From NCBI GenBank assembly GCA_015489565.1, contig WFZM01000002.1:1-11554 (forward strand): a DNA stretch of 11,554 nucleotides, written 5' to 3'. This DNA comes from Patescibacteria group bacterium (GTDB lineage: Bacteria; Patescibacteriota; Minisyncoccia; Phycocordibacterales; UBA2100). The notes under the pieces were generated by a model. It had not been told where the DNA came from, did no database searches, and was given only the letters and a program-made list of their open reading frames with translations. Shown here in pieces: positions 5,454 through 11,446 of this stretch (the first letter of the stretch is position 1; each line of letters starts with the position of its first letter). The position numbers were made by a program, and so were the translations under genes.

Positions 5454-7775
5454 TTAAGTTAAAAGAGCCTTTATTTGCCTTTGGAAAATTTTCTTGGCCA
5501 GCTTGAGCTTAGTCTCGTCAAGCTTAGTCATTCTGAAATGTCTTGCCAAAGGACGGCTAAAGACCACGTCCAAAACTCTAAGCCCTCTTGCAGATGTTTT
5601 TATTGGAGCATTTATAAGTCCCAAAAGGTCCAGACCCTTTCCTATCAAAACAAAGTCAACACTGGGCCTTGGAAAGCCAAATCGCTTGTGCTCAACCAAG
5701 CCTTTTTCAAAAAGAAAATTAATCGCCTCTCTGAAAAGAGCCATGCTTTGCTCTATCTCTGTGTTGCTAAAGCCCGACTTTGAAAGAGCAACTTTAATAT
5801 TGAAGTCATCTTTGAGTATGCGCTCCAGTACATCACGATCGCTTACAGGCACCAGCCAAGCGCGAGACTCATATTTTGATTCTGCTTTTTCTTTTTTGCC
5901 AAACTTACCGCTACGAACTTTTTCTTTTGCCAAATCGTTGCTGGCGCTTGAGTCCATCTCCGGCAAGTTTTGTTTACTCTTTGCGCTCTTTTGCTCAATA
6001 ATAATTTTTACTTTAAGACGCTTCGCCAACTCTGCTTGTATTTTATTTAAACTCTCTTGGAGTCTGCGTATTTCTTCTTCTATCTTATTTATGCGCTTTT
6101 TATAAAAATCATCTTTACTGTCTTTGTCAAGCTTTTTGTATGCTTTGAGTTTTTTCTTTTTCTCTTCCAGAGCATCTTTTTGTTTTTGCTGCTTCTTTGT
6201 TAGCCTTGAGTCAACTGCTATTTTTTTACCATCTTCATAGTTTAAAGTTCCAAGACCGGCAGATCCGGCATCGTAATATCTATCACTTACGTAAGTATCA
6301 GACCTGAGCCCCAAAGCAAGTATTAAGGCCGACAAGCCGGTATAAAAAGCAAATCTCCTCCAGAAACCTTTCTTTGCCGGATTTTGCTTTACTGTTTCCG
6401 AACTTTCTTCTTGCGTTCTATCTTGTTCTGAATCTTTCACCCCTTCATTTTCGGCAAATCCGTATTTTTGCCCGGCAACTTCATTTGTAAATTCCTCAAA
6501 TTTTTCTATAACCTGTTTTAGTATAACCCTGGCCGTCCTTTCACTGTATGGGGCATTGTTCTTATCAGCGCTGCTTTTCTGAATACTCTTTAAAATGCCT
6601 CTTGTATGCCCTTCAAAGGGGGCATAGTCTAAATCGTGTTCCTTTAATAGATTATAAACCAAGTCTATGGCAGTTGCATATGCCCGCTTGCCCCTTTTGG
6701 AATTTTGCATAAGCCCCTTAAAAGCACTCTTGCCTTCTTGAAGCTCAGCCTTTAAAGATTCTTTGAAATTTCCCAGTTTATTTAATATGTCTTTATCAGA
6801 ACCTTTTTGCTCAGTATTATTTAGTTTCCACAAATAAGATTGATAAGGTGTCCCTCCTCTTGCAATTCCTGAGAATGCTCCGTTAGTGTATAAATCAATG
6901 CCAGCCTCTATAACCTCTTTCCTTGTCTCAGGCTCTTGTGCATCCCTCTTTCTGGTATTGTCTTTTTTGTGCTGTTCCATCTCTTTTATGGCAAGAGCCA
7001 TGATGCGAGCTACAAATCTGTCAGCTATAAGTTCTCTGCGCGCAAAAACAAGCCCGTCTGACTTTTCAAATAGCTCTTTAAAATCAATCTCTCTTGGAGC
7101 CTTACCGGTTTTGAGAAAATACTCATAGCTCTCCAAAGCGGCTTTTATTATCTCTTCTCTTTTTCTGAAATAAACTTCCAAGGCATCTTTTATAGCGACA
7201 CGCTCCAGTTCATCTTTTGTTCGCAAAAGAAGTGCTTGCAAATCCTCCGGCCTATAAGAGACACCCTTATATACCGGCCTTAAATCTATAGTGTCAGGAC
7301 CTAAAAAGTGGTCTATTTTAGACTTAAGCCTTTGTTTTTTGTCTTCACTTATAACTGAAACTTGCTCTTTTTCGCTAGGTCTTAGAGACTCTCTGAGTTC
7401 TTCGGCATATGAAGCCAAAATATCGTCCAGCCGACTTATGAAACGATTGCTTTGCAATTGTCCCAGGGCTTTTTTAAGCTCCATAGGGCTTGCAGGTTTT
7501 TTCTCTTTGGCAAGGTCGCGCAGATAAGCCTGAATAGCTTTAAATATCTCTTTTTTAGACCTTAAATCTCTGCATAGGTAAGCGTCCGAGCTTTCACAAA
7601 GCTCTCTAAACAATTTTAAAGACAATACAACAAAAGAGTCTTTATACAAATCCGAGCTCTTGATATTAAAATCATCAAGCATCTTTTGGTAGCTCTTTTC
7701 ACGTTGCGCCTCTTTTCTTTTTATTTTAGACTCTCTTCGTCTTGTCAAAACAGCTTTTAATGCTTCAAAAGTCAT
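5454..7775 (-). CDS. Large single-pass membrane / coiled-coil protein of unknown function
   Basis: 773 residues, first gene of the helicase operon. Residues 1-465 are strongly charged and helical with no signal peptide. One hydrophobic segment at about 474-490 (FYTGLSALILALGL) follows KKGFWRR, so by the positive-inside rule the first 470 residues are cytoplasmic and the last 280 outside. Residues 520-592 are Lys/Glu-rich with heptad-like spacing (a likely coiled coil). The final part (about 637-773) is a folded-looking domain containing SRAWLVPVSDRDVLERIL and FGFPRPSVDFVLIGKGLDLL. Residues 445-468 form an acidic/Ser/Thr linker. I recognise no family, and the Lys-rich composition could mimic a coiled coil. 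The ATG at 7775 is chosen because a consensus promoter ends 10 nt upstream. A membrane tether or scaffold is the most that can be inferred. Confidence 0.82.
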   Translation of the reverse strand: MTFEALKAVLTRRRESKIKRKEAQREKSYQKMLDDFNIKSSDLYKDSFVVLSLKLFRELCESSDAYLCRDLRSKKEIFKAIQAYLRDLAKEKKPASPMELKKALGQLQSNRFISRLDDILASYAEELRESLRPSEKEQVSVISEDKKQRLKSKIDHFLGPDTIDLRPVYKGVSYRPEDLQALLLRTKDELERVAIKDALEVYFRKREEIIKAALESYEYFLKTGKAPREIDFKELFEKSDGLVFARRELIADRFVARIMALAIKEMEQHKKDNTRKRDAQEPETRKEVIEAGIDLYTNGAFSGIARGGTPYQSYLWKLNNTEQKGSDKDILNKLGNFKESLKAELQEGKSAFKGLMQNSKRGKRAYATAIDLVYNLLKEHDLDYAPFEGHTRGILKSIQKSSADKNNAPYSERTARVILKQVIEKFEEFTNEVAGQKYGFAENEGVKDSEQDRTQEESSETVKQNPAKKGFWRRFAFYTGLSALILALGLRSDTYVSDRYYDAGSAGLGTLNYEDGKKIAVDSRLTKKQQKQKDALEEKKKKLKAYKKLDKDSKDDFYKKRINKIEEEIRRLQESLNKIQAELAKRLKVKIIIEQKSAKSKQNLPEMDSSASNDLAKEKVRSGKFGKKEKAESKYESRAWLVPVSDRDVLERILKDDFNIKVALSKSGFSNTEIEQSMALFREAINFLFEKGLVEHKRFGFPRPSVDFVLIGKGLDLLGLINAPIKTSARGLRVLDVVFSRPLARHFRMTKLDETKLKLAKKIFQRQIKALLT

Positions 7776-7785
7776 ACGCTCGGAA

Positions 7786-7814
7786 ATTATAGCACAAAAT
7801 AATATTTATGTCAA
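7786..7814 (-). promoter_or_regulatory. Consensus sigma-70-type promoter of the helicase operon
   Basis: On the minus strand TTGACA (7814-7809), exactly 17 nt, then TATAAT (7791-7786), both perfect, with an extended -10 TGC directly before TATAAT. The ATG is 10 nt past the -10, so the leader is about 3-4 nt and lacks a Shine-Dalgarno. This is the strongest promoter in the window and should drive all three genes down to 2838. Confidence 0.85.
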
Positions 7815-7904
7815 AGAATTTCATCTAAAGCACCGGGGCTTGAAAAACGCTTTATTTATAAGCTTTTGTACGACTATGTTTCGTTTCTGTATTTTAGGCT
7901 AAAT

Positions 7905-7934
7905 TTGACACATTCCTAGTATATGTGGCATAAT
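7905..7934 (+). promoter_or_regulatory. Extended -10 promoter facing the M23 gene
   Basis: A perfect TTGACA (7905-7910) is followed after 18 nt by CATAAT (7929-7934), preceded by TGG, which makes an extended -10. Transcription would start near 7941, giving the M23 mRNA a leader of about 175 nt, very unlike the near-leaderless genes elsewhere in the window. Confidence 0.6.
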
Positions 7935-7975
7935 TTCACAGATACTTGTCATTTTCTCATATTGAGCTACGATTT

Positions 7976-8077
7976 TAGCAGATTTCTTCGGGGACAGCTC
8001 GCTCTTAAAAGCGTCTGTATCCAGATTGGCGGTACTTAAATATAAATCTGCCCAATAGCTAAAGAAGAAATCTGTTG
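7976..8077 (+). ncRNA. Candidate structured leader RNA (three-way-junction-like) upstream of the M23 gene
   Basis: CAGATTTCTTC (7979-7989) is perfectly complementary to GAAGAAATCTG (8064-8074), and the stem extends outward to 7976/8077 with one A-T and two G-U pairs. It encloses two hairpins. Hairpin A has ACAG/CTGT (7994-7997 with 8015-8018) and CGCT/AGCG (8000-8003 with 8010-8013). Hairpin B has CAGATT/AATCTG (8022-8027 with 8045-8050). CAGATT and AATCTG each occur twice, so inner and outer arms can swap partners and form alternative folds. It fits no riboswitch consensus I know; I looked for c-di-AMP and c-di-GMP-like signatures because hydrolase genes can carry them. The strand is assigned from the upstream promoter, but the fold is possible on both strands. 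Confidence 0.4.
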
Positions 8078-8092
8078 TCAAATAAATATTTA

Positions 8093-8103
8093 GGTTTGTA
8101 TTT
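8093..8103 (+). promoter_or_regulatory. Shared start-proximal element, copy 1 (M23 gene)
   Basis: GGTTTGTATTT ends exactly 14 nt before the GTG start. The same 11 nt occur 14 nt before the xth ATG. It contains TG-TATTT and may be a variant extended -10 giving a short leader; a TTGTCA at 8075-8080 could serve as its -35 at 18-nt spacing from TATTTC. Confidence 0.4.
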
Positions 8104-8117
8104 CATTCAGTTTTTCT

Positions 8118-9293
8118 GTGGCAACCGATAAGTCAAAGAGAAATACAGACCCTAAAACTTGGCATATTAACTTTGAATACCAAGACTCTGACACGCCTTC
8201 TTCTATAAGGAAAACAAGCGTCAGAGTTCAAAATAAAAAAATATCACTATGGCAAGCGGCAATATCCGCTTTTGTTTTGCTGCATGCCATATTCCCAAGT
8301 ACAAGCCAGGCGGCAGATTTCTGGTCACTTTTCAAGCTTGACGAAGCAAAGGCTCAAGAAAGAACAGAACTTTCTTTGTTAAATTATAGCTTGTCCTCTA
8401 GCTACAACCTTCAAAATACACCTCTTTTGAGCCCGTCGAGCAAGTCAGAATTAAGCCATTACGTTGGTGGTGCAGACTTAAACATAATCGATGGCGCGGT
8501 TATGGTTGCCGCTAAAGGTCCCGTTGCTTCAAAAATAAGCCGAAATGATGTTCGCAAAAAAGCGGACACTGCGGTTAAGATATATGAAGTCCAAAAAGGA
8601 GATACATTGTCTGAAATTGCGGAAAAGTTCGGCGTATCACAAAACACTATTCGCTGGGCCAACGGTTTGGGCCGAGATGGATTGATAAAAATTGGACAAA
8701 AATTGGTGATCTTACCGGTAGATGGTGTTAAATATAAAGTTAAATACGGTGGTACGCTCAGAGACATCATAAAGAAAATTGGTGGCGATGTTGAAGGGGC
8801 CGCCACATTAAACGGTATAGATCCTGATACGGAACTTGAGGCCGGAGTTGAGGTTATTATCCCGGGCGCTCATCTGAAAGAAACTCAAGCAACAGCGAAT
8901 AAATTCAAGAAATACATCAGGAGCTACGGAAAGGGTGCTCCGGTATACAAAGGCTACTTTATGAGACCGGTACGAGGAGGAGTTAGGACTCAAGGCTTGC
9001 ACGGTCGCAACGCGGTAGATATAGCCTCAGTATATGGCGCGGCAATATATGCTGCAGCTTCAGGTAAGGTTGTAACTTCTAAGTGGGGCGCATGGAACGG
9101 AGGTTATGGAAACTACATAAAAATAAGGCACCCTAACGGAAGCTATACCCTATATGCCCACCTTTCTAAAAACTTTGTAAAGAAAGGAGATTATGTAAAA
9201 CAAGGTCAAATTATCGGCGCTATGGGCTCAACAGGCAAATCCACCGGTGTGCACTTGCACTTTGAAGTGCGCGGGGCAAGAAATCCATTTTAA
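8118..9293 (+). CDS. LysM-domain M23 metallopeptidase (peptidoglycan hydrolase)
   Basis: 391 residues from a GTG; an in-frame TAG at 8091 and the lack of an in-frame ATG before about residue 129 support this start. A 41-residue polar N-terminus precedes a hydrophobic segment (43-60) and TSQAAD, so it is exported or anchored with an unusually long n-region. LysM 1 is at about 155-200 (YEVQKGDTLSEIAEKFGVS) and a second, more divergent LysM at 204-250; these bind peptidoglycan glycan. The M23 domain spans 279-391, with zinc ligands His295 and Asp301 in LHGRNAVDIA and His381 in HLHFE; His348 (YAHLS) and His379 complete the active site. It should cut peptide cross-links of peptidoglycan outside the membrane, in growth, division or daughter-cell separation. 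The domain is complete, ending in RGARNPF. No Shine-Dalgarno is seen. A long foldable leader upstream may control it. Confidence 0.93.
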   Translation: MATDKSKRNTDPKTWHINFEYQDSDTPSSIRKTSVRVQNKKISLWQAAISAFVLLHAIFPSTSQAADFWSLFKLDEAKAQERTELSLLNYSLSSSYNLQNTPLLSPSSKSELSHYVGGADLNIIDGAVMVAAKGPVASKISRNDVRKKADTAVKIYEVQKGDTLSEIAEKFGVSQNTIRWANGLGRDGLIKIGQKLVILPVDGVKYKVKYGGTLRDIIKKIGGDVEGAATLNGIDPDTELEAGVEVIIPGAHLKETQATANKFKKYIRSYGKGAPVYKGYFMRPVRGGVRTQGLHGRNAVDIASVYGAAIYAAASGKVVTSKWGAWNGGYGNYIKIRHPNGSYTLYAHLSKNFVKKGDYVKQGQIIGAMGSTGKSTGVHLHFEVRGARNPF

Positions 9294-9317
9294 AAGGCAC
9301 TAAATACAAGCAAAATT

Positions 9318-9370
9318 CTAAAGCAAGCGCCCGGGCAAAGACAGAGTCTTTGCCCGGGCGCTTGCTTTAG
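9318..9370. terminator. Perfect 25-bp hairpin after the M23 gene
   Basis: 9318-9342 is perfectly complementary to 9346-9370 with a 3-nt AGA loop; each arm contains the palindrome GCCCGGGC. It starts 25 nt after the M23 stop and most likely ends or protects that transcript. Neither side carries a T-run, so it is not a standard intrinsic terminator, and the stem is longer than terminators need. A 5-bp hairpin (TACTC/GAGTA, 9371-9385) abuts it. An mRNA-stabilising element or a small palindromic repeat are alternatives. Confidence 0.55.
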
Positions 9371-9433
9371 TACTCAAAAGGAGTATTATTATCTGGTACT
9401 TAGAAGATTACTTCGGAAAAGGAGGCTTCTTTG

Positions 9434-9444
9434 GGTTTGTATTT
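9434..9444 (+). promoter_or_regulatory. Shared start-proximal element, copy 2 (xth)
   Basis: GGTTTGTATTT ends 14 nt before the ATG of xth, identical in sequence and distance to the copy before the M23 gene; the next ATT also aligns after one mismatch. A GGAGG at 9421-9425 is 33 nt from the ATG, too far to be its ribosome binding site. Confidence 0.4.
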
Positions 9445-9458
9445 GATTTTTATCTTTT

Positions 9459-10235
9459 ATGAAAATAGTATCGTGGAATTTAAATGGAATACGTGCAGTG
9501 CACAGAAACGGTTATTGGGAAGCCTTTTTGTCTAAGCTTCCGGCAGATATTTACTGCTTTCAAGAGACCAAAGCAAGACCTGAGCAACTTGATGAAAAAT
9601 TACGCGATATAGATGGATATAAAAGTTATTTTAACTACCCCACGCATAAAAAAGGTTATGCCGGAGTTGCGCTCTATCTAAAAGAAAATTTAAAAAACTA
9701 CAGAATTATAAAAGACTTTGGGCCCGAAGAGTTTGATACGCAAGGCAGATTGCTGGGGGCTGACTTTGACTCATGGGCGCTTTTAAATCTGTATTTTCCA
9801 AACGGCGGCATGGGACCTGAGGCGCTAAAATACAAATTGCAGTTTTATGATTACTTTTTGAATTTTGTGCTGAGTTTGAAAGATTCCGGGAAAGATATCA
9901 TAATAACAGGTGATTTTAATGTGGCACACGAAGAAATAGACCTGGCTCGACCAAAGGAAAATGAAGGCTCTGTGGGCTTCTTGCCCGAAGAGCGTGCATG
10001 GATGGATGCCCTGCTTGCAAGCGGATTTGCAGATGTGTGGCGCGAGACAAATCCGGAAAAACAAGAATACAGCTGGTGGAGCATGCGTACTCGTGCCCGA
10101 GAAAGAAACGTAGGTTGGCGCATAGACTATTTTATCGTGAGCGACAGTCTATTACCTAAAGTTAAATCCGTACAAATGCATCAGGAAATATTCGGCTCAG
10201 ACCACTGTCCTTTAAGTTTAGATATTGATATATGA
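9459..10235 (+). CDS. xth: Exodeoxyribonuclease III / AP endonuclease (ExoIII/APE1 family)
   Basis: 258 residues, close to the E. coli enzyme's 268. It cuts 5' of abasic sites and removes 3' blocking groups in base-excision repair in the cytoplasm, with Mg2+. Active-site residues of the endonuclease/exonuclease/phosphatase fold are all visible: Asn7 in SWNLNGIRA, Glu36 in FQETKA, Tyr112 in LYFPNG, Asp152 and Asn154 in TGDFNVA, Asp223 in WRIDYF, and Asp248-His249 in GSDHCPL. The WWSMRTRARERNVGWRIDY stretch (206-224) matches the family's DNA-contacting region. The ATG has no Shine-Dalgarno. The TGA overlaps the start of the next gene by 4 nt (ATGA), so the two are probably co-translated. Whether the enzyme is mainly an exonuclease or an AP endonuclease cannot be read from the sequence. 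Confidence 0.95.
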   Translation: MKIVSWNLNGIRAVHRNGYWEAFLSKLPADIYCFQETKARPEQLDEKLRDIDGYKSYFNYPTHKKGYAGVALYLKENLKNYRIIKDFGPEEFDTQGRLLGADFDSWALLNLYFPNGGMGPEALKYKLQFYDYFLNFVLSLKDSGKDIIITGDFNVAHEEIDLARPKENEGSVGFLPEERAWMDALLASGFADVWRETNPEKQEYSWWSMRTRARERNVGWRIDYFIVSDSLLPKVKSVQMHQEIFGSDHCPLSLDIDI

Positions 10236-11194
10236 GCATAGATAGTACTCGAGTCCTAAATTTTGATTTTGAGCGCATAAAAAGGCTGAACATACTTGAT
10301 CTTGCATTTCAAATAGCCGAGCACGACAGTGAGCTTAATTTTCTGTCTGAAGAAAAAATTTTAAAAAACTTACTGGGGGATAATATAAATAAAGAAGCTG
10401 AAATTGACCCGGACGAATTTAATCTTAAAAATATATATCTCTTTGCTCGTTCTTTCTTTGAGGGCGCCAAGGCCAGTCACCGAAAAGACAGGTATCTTAC
10501 ACTGGCTGCTAATTTTGCCTTCGCCAATATTTTGCTGCTTATATTTTTGGCTATAGAATACAAAAGAAAAGAAGGTTGGAGCGAGCAAGAAGCGCTCCGG
10601 GCGGCGATACAAGACTTTCTATCTGATTTGAAAGTTTTAATATTTACTGTATCAAGCAATAATGGATACACGCAAGATCTTGGTATTATCTTGAACGTAC
10701 TAAATAGAGTAGATATAAAAAATAACAATGTGCTTATAATTGTAAGCTCTTATTTCAATAGCTTAAGCAGATTGGATTTGTTGGAAGCTATAAAAGATAT
10801 GTGTGATTTAAAAATTCAAATACCTAAAGCTATAAGCTCAAGCGACAGTGAAGGCTCGACAGAAATTATTAGCTTGCCACAACAAAAAAAGAGCGAGACA
10901 ACAAAAATTTTAAATTTCCCTACAGAAAAAACCTTTGACACTCAAGAGCGCAAGCGAAACCTGCTATACCTGCTGGAGCAAATAGAAAATGACCCGAAAA
11001 TAAGAGATTCTCAAAGTCCCCAGGCCTACAACATTAAACAAATTATTACGACGATAAGAACAGCAGTTACAAGCGCAGAAGAAGAGGTTGTAAAAGATCT
11101 TTTAGGCAATCCCGAGCACAAAGTATTCTCTGCCCTGCGTGGCGCCCTGAAAGTTTTGGGCATAAAAATAGCAAGTTCATATTCTGTAGATTAG
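10232..11194 (+). CDS. Unknown protein of 320 aa, coupled to xth
   Basis: 320 residues; the ATG overlaps the xth stop by 4 nt, so it depends on xth transcription and probably translation. I recognise no domain. The first 200 residues look all-helical; 89-108 (LTLAANFAFANILLLIFLAI) is hydrophobic enough for a membrane segment but could be a buried helix, and there is no signal peptide. Residues 200-240 are a Ser/Thr/Gln/Lys-rich linker, and 240-320 form a second helical unit (ERKRNLLYLLEQ, VVKDLLGNPEHKVFSALRGA). No metal or nuclease motif is visible, so a role in DNA repair is suggested only by the overlap. It ends with TAG at 11194. Confidence 0.82.
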   Translation: MSIDSTRVLNFDFERIKRLNILDLAFQIAEHDSELNFLSEEKILKNLLGDNINKEAEIDPDEFNLKNIYLFARSFFEGAKASHRKDRYLTLAANFAFANILLLIFLAIEYKRKEGWSEQEALRAAIQDFLSDLKVLIFTVSSNNGYTQDLGIILNVLNRVDIKNNNVLIIVSSYFNSLSRLDLLEAIKDMCDLKIQIPKAISSSDSEGSTEIISLPQQKKSETTKILNFPTEKTFDTQERKRNLLYLLEQIENDPKIRDSQSPQAYNIKQIITTIRTAVTSAEEEVVKDLLGNPEHKVFSALRGALKVLGIKIASSYSVD

Positions 11195-11233
11195 CAGTTT
11201 TCCACATCCAACGCTCTTTTGCATCTTTATTTT

Positions 11234-11242
11234 TGCTATAAT
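11234..11242 (+). promoter_or_regulatory. Extended -10 promoter after the xth operon
   Basis: TGCTATAAT (11234-11242) is a perfect extended -10. No good -35 is found at 16-18 nt, but extended -10 promoters can do without. Transcription would begin near 11249 and run into the hairpin at 11406-11441 with no credible ORF between. Confidence 0.5.
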
Positions 11243-11248
11243 TTAACC

Positions 11249-11446
11249 CAGAGGTTCTTTAGAGTTCTTTTAAATACAAATTTATTAGCTATAAATCTTT
11301 TATTAACTTAGACAAAAATTAAGTTATAGAGCAAAACTTGAGCCCGAAGAAAATAAAAGGGGTCTATAAGAGTTATCAAGTTTTGTTCAAATAACTTAAA
11401 AAACAAAAAGCCTTTTGCATTACGTTTTGCAAAAGGCTTTTACATT
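11249..11446 (+). ncRNA. Candidate small RNA of about 200 nt
   Basis: The segment lies between an extended -10 and a terminator and has no credible ORF on the plus strand. It can fold: CAAAACTTGA (11332-11341) pairs perfectly with TCAAGTTTTG (11376-11385), flanked by AAGTTAT/ATAACTT (11321-11327 with 11391-11397). A competing hairpin AACTTA/TAAGTT (11305-11310 with 11320-11325) uses the same bases as the outer stem. The length suits a 6S-like RNA, but I could not find the closing stem joining the two ends. tmRNA and SRP RNA hallmarks are absent. Identity unknown. Confidence 0.3.
11406..11441. terminator. Bidirectional intrinsic terminator
   Basis: A perfect 14-bp stem (11406-11419 with 11428-11441, arm AAAAGCCTTTTGCA) closes an 8-nt loop. 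On the minus strand it is followed by a long T-rich run (complement of 11396-11409), making it an excellent terminator for the gene entering from the right; that gene's TAA lies partly inside the stem. On the plus strand the stem ends in TTTT and could end the candidate RNA. Confidence 0.85.

Larger units (their letters stand above)
7776..8117. other. 342-nt divergent intergenic region
   Basis: This gene-free stretch separates the leftward helicase operon from the rightward M23 gene. It holds the operon promoter (7786-7814), an opposing promoter (7905-7934), a foldable segment (7976-8077) and a start-proximal element (8093-8103). Between 7830 and 7880 there is a weak imperfect hairpin (AAAACGCTT against AAGCTTTT, 7845-7876) that could end a leftward transcript. 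No tRNA or other known RNA family was recognised. Confidence 0.7.

Noticed and set aside
7899..8081. A 60-codon minus-strand frame with a TTG start in the intergenic region, with TTGACA at its 5' end and a weak imperfect hairpin downstream.
   Set aside because: It overlaps the foldable leader, has only a poor -10 (TATTGG), no ribosome binding site and no recognised sequence; more likely an accident of the palindromic DNA.
7941..8117. A c-di-AMP (ydaO) or c-di-GMP riboswitch, or a preQ1-type element at 11251.
   Set aside because: Neither leader shows the conserved core sequences of those classes; only isolated short matches such as AGAGGTTCT or GGGGAC occur.
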